A DNA stretch of 64,000 bases, taken from contig CAKRHR010000008.1 in the NCBI GenBank assembly GCA_934339005.1, forward strand, positions 1 to 64,000, in the 5' to 3' direction. The notes below the pieces were generated by a model. That model was given only the letters and a program-made list of their open reading frames with translations. It had not been told where the DNA came from and did no database searches. A program made the translations under genes and the position numbers. This DNA comes from an uncultured Catenibacillus sp. Its GTDB lineage: Bacteria; Bacillota; Clostridia; Lachnospirales; Lachnospiraceae. This document shows, piece by piece, positions 8,396 to 15,652 of this stretch; position 1 is the stretch's first letter; every line of letters starts with the position of its first letter.

Positions 8396-9574
8396 TTATA
8401 CAGCCTCAATCACAACGGTTGTACCCATGCCGCCGCCGGCACACAATGTAGCTACACCGTAACGATTACCGCGTCTGAGCATTTCATACATCAATGTAAT
8501 CACGATTCTTGAACCGGTTGCACCTACAGGATGTCCAAGAGAAATACCACCGCCGTTGACATTTAATTTGTCATCAGGAACACCAAGGGCTTTCTGACAT
8601 GCCAGACATTGTGATGAAAATGCTTCATTAATTTCAAATAAATCAATATCATCAACAGTTAAACCTGCTTTTTCAAGGGCTTTTTCTGTAGATGAAATCG
8701 GACCAAGACCCATAACCTCTGGTGCTACACCTGTTGTTGCCACGCTGACAATGCGTGCCAGAATCTTGCAGCCCAGTTTCTTTGCCAGTTCTTCCTCCAT
8801 CAAAATCACACCGGAGGATGCATCGTTCATACCTGACGCATTACCAGCTGTAACTTTGCCGCCTTCTTTAAATGCCGGGCGCAACTTTGCAAGACCTTCA
8901 AGTGTTGCATTGCGTTTTGGATATTCGTCTGTTGTATAAACAGTATCGCCTTTTCTTGAAGATACAGTTACAGGAATGATTTCATCATCAAATTTGCCAC
9001 CATCGATAGCAGCCACTGCACGCTGCTGTGAACGCAGTGAATATTCATCCATCTGTTCTCTTGTGATGTCGTACATATCTGCAACATTTTCTGCTGTAAT
9101 ACCCATCGCCGGTCCAACACCAAGATTTGTCAGGGAATCCCACATGGAATCACGCATTTCCATGTGACCGTATTTCTGACCGTATCTTGCATTAAATACC
9201 ATATGTGGCGCTGTACTCATGCTGTCTGCACCACCTGCCATAATGCAGTCCGCCTCTTCAGCTTTAATCTGGTAATAACCCATCTGAATAGCTGACATAG
9301 AGGATGTACAGTTTCTGTGAATTGTGATGCCCGGCACTGTGACTGGCAGACCAGCTTTGACAAGTGCCACGCGGGCAAGGTTATTTTCTTTATATGTTCT
9401 CTGATAGTTGCAGCCCCAGATAACATCATCAATAATTGCCGGATCAATGTCTGCACGCTCTACAAGCTGCTGCATGACCGGAATAGTCAAATCCAGTGCT
9501 GTCAGTGTTTTAAACTGTCCGCCCATAGTTCCGATAGGTGTTCGGCAGCCAGCGACAATAACTACATTTCTCAT
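8396..9574 (-). CDS. Acetyl-CoA acetyltransferase (thiolase)
   Basis: A 392-residue type II thiolase condensing or cleaving acetoacetyl-CoA/acetyl-CoA in the cytosol. The acyl-accepting cysteine is at residue 89 (HRNCTSSM), the GHPVGATGSR histidine near 349, and the C-terminal CAGGGMG cysteine is present. It is full length for the family. It follows the dehydrogenase-like gene by 24 bases and precedes the iron alcohol dehydrogenase by 26, forming one operon. In context it would convert the C4 intermediate from the AbfD route to two acetyl-CoA, or run in reverse for butyrate formation. Confidence 0.93.
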   Translation of the reverse strand: MRNVVIVAGCRTPIGTMGGQFKTLTALDLTIPVMQQLVERADIDPAIIDDVIWGCNYQRTYKENNLARVALVKAGLPVTVPGITIHRNCTSSMSAIQMGYYQIKAEEADCIMAGGADSMSTAPHMVFNARYGQKYGHMEMRDSMWDSLTNLGVGPAMGITAENVADMYDITREQMDEYSLRSQQRAVAAIDGGKFDDEIIPVTVSSRKGDTVYTTDEYPKRNATLEGLAKLRPAFKEGGKVTAGNASGMNDASSGVILMEEELAKKLGCKILARIVSVATTGVAPEVMGLGPISSTEKALEKAGLTVDDIDLFEINEAFSSQCLACQKALGVPDDKLNVNGGGISLGHPVGATGSRIVITLMYEMLRRGNRYGVATLCAGGGMGTTVVIEAV

Positions 9575-9598
9575 ATTTTTAACTCCATTCTGTTGTTT

Positions 9599-10543
9599 TT
9601 ACAGACGTCCAAGTACTTTTGCAACTTTAATCAGACCTTCTGTCAGTTCCTTATTGGCTGCATCCACTTTTTCTTTTGGCCATTCCATAATACCTTTGCC
9701 GCTCTTAAAGCCAAGATTGCCTTTTTCGATGTTTTCTGTCAGCAATCTGGAAGGTGTTGTGGAATTTTCGATATGTGGGAAAAGATAACTGTGAATAGCA
9801 TATGTCAAATCAAGACCACCCATGTCCATAACTTCGATTGGCGGGCAAATACCAAGGCGCATACCAAATCCATAACGGATAGCGTCATCTACATCTGCAG
9901 GGTCTGCAATGTCATTTTCAACGATGGATAATGCTTCACGGAAAAGTGCGTGCTGCATTCTGTTTGCCAGAAATCCCGGAACGTCTTTTTTAACGATTAC
10001 CGGCTTCTTGCCTGCATCTGCCAAAATGTCATATGTACGTTTTACAACGTCTTCTGAAACATATTTTGTCTTAATCACTTCAACAAGTGGAATTAAATAT
10101 GCAGGATTCCAGTAATGTGTACCGATAATACGCTCTTTGTGTACGGATTTTTCAGCAATTTCTGTAATGCTGATGGCAGATGTATTTGTTGCAAGAATTG
10201 TGGATACAGGGAATAATGCATCCATTTTTGCAAAATAATCCTGTTTGATTGCAAGGTTTTCGATAATGCCTTCAAACAAAATATCTGCGAAACCAACTGT
10301 TTCTTCGATTGTATCTACAAAACTGATATGTTCAAGTGCTGCATCTGCTTCCGCCTGTGTCATGACTTCATTTTCGACCAATACAGTCAGATTGCCGCGG
10401 ATAACTTCTCTTGAATCATAACGTGTTTTATCATCATAAACATAAATGACTCTGACATCGTGTCCTTTTGTTGCAAAAAGCTGAGCAATACCCAATCCCA
10501 TTTTTCCTGCACCAAGAACTGCCACGCGTGCTTTTTCACTCAT
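9599..10543 (-). CDS. 3-hydroxyacyl-CoA dehydrogenase family protein
   Basis: A 314-residue NAD-dependent dehydrogenase of the HCDH fold. GAGKMG (11-16) binds NAD, and NTSAISITEIA and the His143/Glu155 pair (THYWNPAYLIPLVEV) form the active site. The catalytic stretch reads HYWNPAYLIPLVEV rather than the HFFNPAPVMKLVEV of classic 3-hydroxybutyryl-CoA dehydrogenases, and is closer in style to carnitine dehydrogenase/lambda-crystallin enzymes. The substrate may therefore be a free hydroxyacid or an unusual CoA ester. First gene of the operon with thiolase and iron dehydrogenase. An activator dyad lies 55 bases upstream, but I found no clear -24/-12 box between them. Confidence 0.85.
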   Translation of the reverse strand: MSEKARVAVLGAGKMGLGIAQLFATKGHDVRVIYVYDDKTRYDSREVIRGNLTVLVENEVMTQAEADAALEHISFVDTIEETVGFADILFEGIIENLAIKQDYFAKMDALFPVSTILATNTSAISITEIAEKSVHKERIIGTHYWNPAYLIPLVEVIKTKYVSEDVVKRTYDILADAGKKPVIVKKDVPGFLANRMQHALFREALSIVENDIADPADVDDAIRYGFGMRLGICPPIEVMDMGGLDLTYAIHSYLFPHIENSTTPSRLLTENIEKGNLGFKSGKGIMEWPKEKVDAANKELTEGLIKVAKVLGRL

Positions 10544-10597
10544 TTTCTTTTCCGTCCTTTCATATGAAACATAACTGCTGCCATCAAATTGAGATGT

Positions 10598-10615
10598 TGT
10601 TGCTTTTTTGCAACA
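10598..10615. promoter_or_regulatory. Upstream activator dyad copy 2
   Basis: TGTTGC-N6-GCAACA, exact. On plus it looks like a terminator (hairpin followed by T7), but no plus-strand gene precedes it, and its 12 fixed bases match the other two dyads. It lies between the cyclase and dehydrogenase genes, beside a 29-base palindrome. Confidence 0.6.
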
Positions 10616-10658
10616 TCTTTTTTAATCCGAAAATATACAATTATGCCTTTTTACCAAG

Positions 10659-10687
10659 AGAGCTGTAATGTCTGACATTACAGCTCT
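10659..10687. repeat. 29-base palindrome between cyclase and HCDH-like genes
   Basis: Two perfect 14-base arms around a single central base. No U-tract follows in the minus direction, so readthrough from the cyclase gene into the dehydrogenase operon remains possible. It could be a processing site, a weak terminator or an operator. Confidence 0.55.
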
Positions 10688-10798
10688 TTAGTTCTATTAT
10701 GATTGATACTATTTTTAACCTTTATCACTATTTCAGTCATCAGACAAAACTCTGATTTCTGATAATGACACTAACATACGATTTATCAAAACAATGTT

Positions 10799-11683
10799 TT
10801 AGAATACGCCGTAAGGATATTCTCTGTCAGGGATATCTCTGTTGATTCTGTCTGATGGCACGATTGCAACAGCACGAACGATTGTACCGTCACCCATGTA
10901 CCAGCGAAGTGGAAATGCACAGAATAAGAATCTCTGGTTTGTTACTTTATCAAGGTCACCACCAAGGTTTTCAATACCCATAACATTGTTGCGAAGCAGA
11001 ATGTCATGACATGGTTCCCATTCTGGGAAGTCATCTTTAGCTGGATGACCAAATTCTTTTTCGTATTCTTCTACGATTCTTGGAACGTATGGACCAGGGC
11101 CGTGATCTGCTGCATATGTATACAGAATGTGGTCGATGGCCTGCATATCAAAACCAACACCTTTTACATGATGTTCTACAAACCAGTTTGCACCTTCAAT
11201 TGAAAGACCTGGGCTATAACCAAAGTAATCATCATTTTCGCCCCAGCGTCTGTGAGTACCTGTATTTAAGAGTACCCAGTCACCTTCCTTGATACCGCCT
11301 TCAACTTTTTTAGCTGCGTTTTCGATATCTTCTACAGTAATCAGTTCCCATTTGCCCTTTGGAATATCAAGACATACAGCTTCACCAAGATAGTTTTCAA
11401 GTGGAAGTTCATGTGTGTATGGGCTTTCTGGAATAACATGTGAAGGTGAGTCAGCATGTGTTGAGTTGTGCATATGGAAGCTGTTGAATGTCTGCAACAG
11501 TCTGTAATGCATTGGCATGTGCTGTACTCTGTCAATGTGGAAATCGCCATTGGATGGCCATAATGGATTGCCTCTGCCGAATGGATGGGAGAGGTCAAGC
11601 AATTCAAATGAGCCGCCTTTGAACATATCAAAGATGCTCGCGTCGAAGGCTTTATGCCATGTCATTGTGTTTTCGAATCGCAT
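10799..11683 (-). CDS. Cyclase-family metal-dependent hydrolase (kynurenine formamidase/isatin hydrolase-like)
   Basis: A 294-residue protein of the PF04199 cyclase family. The metal-binding HxGTHxDxPxH motif appears as HNSTHADSPSH near residue 91, with the upstream LDLSHPFG strand. Members open amide, lactam or lactone bonds (kynurenine formamidase, isatin hydrolase) using Mn or Zn. The start at 11683 is set by GGAG 8 bases upstream; a longer in-frame start six codons earlier contains that site. It has its own perfect sigma-54 promoter at 11794-11809 and an enhancer dyad 150 bases further up. A hydrolase able to open a cyclic precursor is a plausible first step of the regulon's pathway, but the substrate is unknown. 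Confidence 0.85.
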   Translation of the reverse strand: MRFENTMTWHKAFDASIFDMFKGGSFELLDLSHPFGRGNPLWPSNGDFHIDRVQHMPMHYRLLQTFNSFHMHNSTHADSPSHVIPESPYTHELPLENYLGEAVCLDIPKGKWELITVEDIENAAKKVEGGIKEGDWVLLNTGTHRRWGENDDYFGYSPGLSIEGANWFVEHHVKGVGFDMQAIDHILYTYAADHGPGPYVPRIVEEYEKEFGHPAKDDFPEWEPCHDILLRNNVMGIENLGGDLDKVTNQRFLFCAFPLRWYMGDGTIVRAVAIVPSDRINRDIPDREYPYGVF

Positions 11684-11793
11684 AATATATACTCCTTTCA
11701 AGAACGCTTCACGCGCATTATTTTTTATTTATTTAGGATATTAGGTAGAATATGTTTCAACAGTGTTTGTTTTTTACTGTCACTATGTTATAA

Positions 11794-11809
11794 AGCAAAA
11801 AGTGTGCCA
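11794..11809 (-). promoter_or_regulatory. Sigma-54 promoter of the cyclase-family gene
   Basis: The minus strand reads TGGCAC-ACTTT-TTGCT, a perfect -24/-12 element, about 110 bases before the chosen ATG at 11683. The 311-base gap 11684-11994 holds this promoter and the dyad at 11959. Confidence 0.9.
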
Positions 11810-11958
11810 GAATTTAAAATGCAGCAAAATTTTCTATTACTTTCTCTATTTTCTATTTTTATTACTTTCATTTCAAACCCAGTTCTATCGAAGTTCTATC
11901 AAATATCTTCAGAACTTTTTATCATTTTTGTTGCATTTCAGAAATTATATATATTAAT

Positions 11959-11976
11959 TGTTGCATTTTTGCAACA
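11959..11976. promoter_or_regulatory. Upstream activator dyad copy 3
   Basis: TGTTGC-N6-GCAACA, exact, 150 bases upstream of the cyclase -24/-12 promoter, the usual enhancer position for a sigma-54 activator. A half-site (TGTTGC) lies at 11929-11934, one to three helical turns away. The same site could also serve the divergent promoters at 12346 and 12396 by looping. Confidence 0.7.
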
Positions 11977-11994
11977 ACAATAGTATCCGCAACT

Positions 11995-12285
11995 TTATTT
12001 TTCTTTTTTCAGTAACTGCTTTGCAAAATCGATCAATTCCTGGCTCGTCTGCTGAAGCAGTTCTACAGATTTGACTTCCGGCACAGCTTCAACCAGTTCT
12101 TTTTCTACAACTTCTTCAATTGTCAGCATGGCAGATGGACATCCTGCGCACTGCCCCAGAAAACGCACACTGAGCACACCATCTTCAAAGGATACAACCT
12201 CCAGGTTGCCGCCATGTGCGATAAGCACCGGCGCAACACGTTCTTTAATCACATTTTGTATTTTCAATTCCAGTTCTTTGTCCAT
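11995..12285 (-). CDS. NifU C-terminal-like Fe-S scaffold (Nfu)
   Basis: A 96-residue stand-alone Nfu domain that assembles and hands over [4Fe-4S] clusters. The cluster-binding CxxC is at residues 46-49 (CAGC), in the family context AHGGNLEVV...CAGCPSA. AAAGGTGG precedes the ATG. It is transcribed from a sigma-54 promoter back to back with that of abfD, which encodes a [4Fe-4S] flavoenzyme. A dedicated cluster donor for AbfD is the natural inference. No other isc/suf genes are nearby. Confidence 0.9.
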   Translation of the reverse strand: MDKELELKIQNVIKERVAPVLIAHGGNLEVVSFEDGVLSVRFLGQCAGCPSAMLTIEEVVEKELVEAVPEVKSVELLQQTSQELIDFAKQLLKKEK

Positions 12286-12345
12286 GTTGATGCCACCTTT
12301 TTATTTTCACTTTAATATTTTTTCAACCTATTCACCCTAATATTT

Positions 12346-12361
12346 AGCAAAAACCGTGCCA
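12346..12361 (-). promoter_or_regulatory. Sigma-54 promoter of the nfu gene
   Basis: The minus strand reads TGGCAC-GGTTT-TTGCT, a perfect -24/-12 element, about 60 bases before the nfu ATG. It is arranged back to back with the abfD promoter 35 bases away. Confidence 0.9.
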
Positions 12362-12395
12362 ATTTTTCAAAAATCACCTCATTTTTTCTTAAATC

Positions 12396-12411
12396 TGGCA
12401 CATTTTTTGCT
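12396..12411 (+). promoter_or_regulatory. Sigma-54 promoter of abfD
   Basis: TGGCAC-ATTTT-TTGCT, a perfect -24/-12 element, about 50 bases before the abfD ATG. No competing TTGACA/TATAAT pair is evident. Confidence 0.92.
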
Positions 12412-12459
12412 ACATCTATAGTTATAAATCTATTATTATAAAAGAAAGGAATTATGATT

Positions 12460-13911
12460 ATGGCACTTATGACAGGAGAAGAATACATCGAAAGTATTCG
12501 CAATTTAAACATGCAGGTGTATATGTTCGGCGAAAAAATTGAAAAGCCTGCGGATCATCCTATTTTACGACCATCATTAAATTCCGTAAGAATGACTTAC
12601 GACCTGGCTCAGATGCCTGAATATCAGGATTTAATGACAGCAACCTCCAACCTTACAGGAGAAAAAATCAACCGTTTCACAAACATTCATCAAAGCACAG
12701 ATGACCTTGTTAAAAAGGTTAAAATGCAGCGTTTATGCGGTCAGAAAACTGCAGCCTGCTTCCAGCGCTGTGTTGGTATGGACGCATTTAATGCTGTTTA
12801 CAGCACAACTTACGAATGTGATGCGGCACATGGTACACACTACCATGAAAACTTCAAAAAATTTGCAGCTTACTGCCAGACAAAAGACTTAACTGTTGAC
12901 GGTGCGATGACTGACCCTAAGGGTGACCGTTCCAAAGCACCTCACGAACAGGCTGACCCGGATCTTTTCCTCCGTGTTGTTGAACGCAGAGAAGATGGTA
13001 TCGTTGTCCGCGGTGCAAAAGCACATCAGACAGGTATTATCAACTCCCATGAAGTTGTTGTTATGCCAACAATCGCTATGGGCGAAGCTGACAAGGATTA
13101 TGCTGTTTCATTTGCTGTTCCTGTAGACGCTGAAGGTATTTACATGATTATTGGCCGTCAGTCCTGCGATACAAGAAAACTTGAAGGTGCTGACATGGAT
13201 ACAGGTAATCCTGAATTTGGCGGTGTTGAAGCCCTTGTTGTATTTGATGATGTTTTCGTACCAAATGACCGTATTTTCTTAAATGGTGAATATGAATTTG
13301 CAGGTATGCTCGTTGAACGTTTTGCAGGCTATCACAGACAGTCCTATGGCGGATGTAAAGTTGGTGTGGGTGATGTACTTATCGGCGCATCTGCTGTTGC
13401 TGCTGAATACAACGGCTGTCAGAAAGCTTCCCACATTAAAGACAAACTCATTGAAATGATTCATTTAAATGAAACACTTTTCTCCTGCGGTATTGCCTGT
13501 TCTGCAGAAGGCGCACCGACAGCATCAGGAAACTATCTGATTAACCTGCTGCTTGCCAACGTCTGCAAACAGAATGTCACACGTTTCCCATACGAAATCG
13601 CAAGACTCGCAGAAGATATTGCCGGCGGTCTGATGGTTACAGCACCATCTGAAAAAGACCTTAAAGACCCTGTAATTGGACCTGTTGTTGAGAAATATTT
13701 CAAAGGCGTTTCAAATGTTTCTACAGAAAACCGTCTGAAGATTTTAAGACTGATTGAAAACCTGACACTCGGTACTGCTGCTGTTGGTTATAGAACAGAA
13801 TCCATGCACGGCGCAGGCTCACCACAGGCACAGCGTATTATGATTTCCAGACAGGGCAACCTTGAAGCTAAGAAAGAACTTGCAAAATCCCTTGCAAAAA
13901 TCACAGAGTAA
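12460..13911 (+). CDS. abfD: 4-hydroxybutyryl-CoA dehydratase / vinylacetyl-CoA delta-isomerase
   Basis: A 483-residue FAD and [4Fe-4S] enzyme that dehydrates 4-hydroxybutyryl-CoA to crotonyl-CoA by a ketyl-radical mechanism. The four cluster ligands known from the Clostridium aminobutyricum enzyme are all in place: Cys100 and Cys104 (ACFQRCVG), His292 (GYHRQSYGG) and Cys299. Long stretches such as QSTDDL.KKVKMQRL and TESMHGAGSPQAQRIMI are as I recall them from that enzyme. The start at 12460 is preferred: AGGA lies 9 bases before it and only 3 bases before the in-frame ATG at 12454. Solvent-accessible and oxygen sensitive, it points to anaerobic growth. It is driven by a sigma-54 promoter and divergent from nfu. 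The 4-hydroxybutyrate CoA-transferase that usually accompanies it is absent here. Confidence 0.96.
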   Translation: MALMTGEEYIESIRNLNMQVYMFGEKIEKPADHPILRPSLNSVRMTYDLAQMPEYQDLMTATSNLTGEKINRFTNIHQSTDDLVKKVKMQRLCGQKTAACFQRCVGMDAFNAVYSTTYECDAAHGTHYHENFKKFAAYCQTKDLTVDGAMTDPKGDRSKAPHEQADPDLFLRVVERREDGIVVRGAKAHQTGIINSHEVVVMPTIAMGEADKDYAVSFAVPVDAEGIYMIIGRQSCDTRKLEGADMDTGNPEFGGVEALVVFDDVFVPNDRIFLNGEYEFAGMLVERFAGYHRQSYGGCKVGVGDVLIGASAVAAEYNGCQKASHIKDKLIEMIHLNETLFSCGIACSAEGAPTASGNYLINLLLANVCKQNVTRFPYEIARLAEDIAGGLMVTAPSEKDLKDPVIGPVVEKYFKGVSNVSTENRLKILRLIENLTLGTAAVGYRTESMHGAGSPQAQRIMISRQGNLEAKKELAKSLAKITE

Positions 13912-14016
13912 GGTAAAATTAAAGTAATCCAAATTCATAGATTATAAATATAAAATGCCTTACTGCGGTTTACAAATAATCTAAAATAAAAACTAATATC
14001 CGTATCAAAAAATATC

Positions 14017-14040
14017 AGGGGCAAAATGAATTTTGCCCCT
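14017..14040 (+). terminator. Hairpin after abfD
   Basis: Perfect 11-bp stem (14017-14027 with 14030-14040), GC-rich at its base, followed by GTCTTAATT. The U-tract is weak. It separates abfD from rpoN and overlaps an in-frame upstream ATG of rpoN at 14026, arguing against that start. Confidence 0.6.
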
Positions 14041-14070
14041 GTCTTAATTACACGAAAGCAGGTGATTTTA

Positions 14071-15471
14071 ATGGATATGTTTCTGGAACTGTCCCAAAAG
14101 CAGATATTATCCCAGCGCATGATACAATCTACAGAAATCTTGCAGATGACTACCGCCGAATTAAACGATTATCTGAACGAACTGGCTCTGGAAAATCCAT
14201 TAATTGATGTTTCATCCACACCGACCTTAGGCGAGGCACAGGCTGTCTCTGATTTATATCTGAAAATGCAGCGCAAATCCGAATGGCTGACAACCTCTGA
14301 CCACCAAAATCGCGTGTACAACAAACAGGAACGTGAAGATATGTTTGATTCCGATGATTACCGTGATTCCGAAAATGAAGATGAAGCCCTTCCAAATTAC
14401 CTGCTGAATCAGCTTTTACATTTAAAACTTCCACAGGAAGAAAAAAATATTATTGAATTTATCGTCTATATGCTTGATGACCGTGGGTATCTTAAAGAGG
14501 CACCCACGGCATTGGCGTCTTATCTCCATATTTCTGAGGATGCATTGCAGACTCAGTTAAAACGTATTCAAAACCTTGAACCTGCAGGCATTGCCGCCTG
14601 TTCATTACAGGAATGTCTGCTGCTGCAACTTGAACGTCAGGGCAAATCCGGCAGTATTGAAGCTGCCATTGTCCGGGATTTTTTGCAGGAACTTGCCAGA
14701 AACAAACTTGACCACATTGCCAAGGCTCTAAAAGTTTCTCTGAAAGCTGTCATTAATGCTGTTTCAGAAATCAAAAAGCTTGATCCAAAGCCCGGCAGTC
14801 GTTTTGCAAGCCACGAACGCACCCAGTATATCACACCGGATGCCTTTATTCTGGCACATGATGATCAACTTGAAGTCATTACCGCTGATGCCGGACAGCC
14901 TTCGGTTTCTATAAACAATTATTATCTTAATTTGCAGAAAAACACCGATGACAAAGCTGTTCTGGATTATATTAAGAAAAAGAAAACACAGGCCGAATGG
15001 GTACAGAATTGTTTACAGCAGCGACAGACAACTTTGCGCCGCGTTCTTGAGCAGATTGTTGCCGTGCAGCATGATTTCTTTTTGTATGGTCCGATGCACA
15101 AAAAGCCTTTGCGTCTGACGGATCTTGCCGAAGCCCTTGAACTTCACGAATCCACCATCAGCCGCGCCATGAAAGGCAAATATCTGCAGTGTGATTTAGG
15201 TATTTATCCCCTGTCTTACTTTTTGACAGGCAGTTTATCCACAACAACTGCAAATATATCCACCTCATCCTCTGCAGCAACACCTGAACAGGCACAACAG
15301 GCAATACTTCATATCATTCAGAATGAAGATAAAACCAAGCCTTACAATGACCGAATCATCGCTGAGAAGCTTGCTGAGACCGGGATTACGATTTCCAGAC
15401 GTACCGTTGCCAAATACAGAGATATTCTCGGCATCCCGGATAAAACAGGCCGCAAGACGTGGAATCTATAA
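14071..15471 (+). CDS. rpoN: RNA polymerase sigma-54 factor
   Basis: A 466-residue sigma-54. The N-terminal activator-interacting region opens MDMFLELSQKQILSQRM with the usual Q/L-rich pattern. The core-binding domain follows, and the C-terminal DNA-binding domain holds the RpoN box as RRTVAKYR near residue 450. ATG 14071 has AGGTGA upstream; the 14026 alternative starts inside a hairpin. It directs polymerase to -24/-12 promoters, four perfect examples of which lie within 7 kb. Its placement between abfD and a sigma-54 activator suggests that this locus is a main client of the factor in this genome. Confidence 0.95.
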   Translation: MDMFLELSQKQILSQRMIQSTEILQMTTAELNDYLNELALENPLIDVSSTPTLGEAQAVSDLYLKMQRKSEWLTTSDHQNRVYNKQEREDMFDSDDYRDSENEDEALPNYLLNQLLHLKLPQEEKNIIEFIVYMLDDRGYLKEAPTALASYLHISEDALQTQLKRIQNLEPAGIAACSLQECLLLQLERQGKSGSIEAAIVRDFLQELARNKLDHIAKALKVSLKAVINAVSEIKKLDPKPGSRFASHERTQYITPDAFILAHDDQLEVITADAGQPSVSINNYYLNLQKNTDDKAVLDYIKKKKTQAEWVQNCLQQRQTTLRRVLEQIVAVQHDFFLYGPMHKKPLRLTDLAEALELHESTISRAMKGKYLQCDLGIYPLSYFLTGSLSTTTANISTSSSAATPEQAQQAILHIIQNEDKTKPYNDRIIAEKLAETGITISRRTVAKYRDILGIPDKTGRKTWNL

Positions 15472-15652
15472 CAATACCCACAAACACCTGCCCTTTTTCT
15501 CGCATTTTCCAACGAAATGTAGTATAATAATTAAATACGCATTTACCATGCCGCTTCCATGTGCGCATGACAGCATCAGTGTCTGTTTATCCGAAATTTT
15601 GACAATTTTTCAAAAATAAACACGACACGATTACATTTGTGGGGGAATGATT

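Noticed and set aside
10593..10624. Plus-strand intrinsic terminator (hairpin with T7)
   Set aside because: No plus-strand gene precedes it, and its core is identical to the activator dyads; regarded as a binding site.
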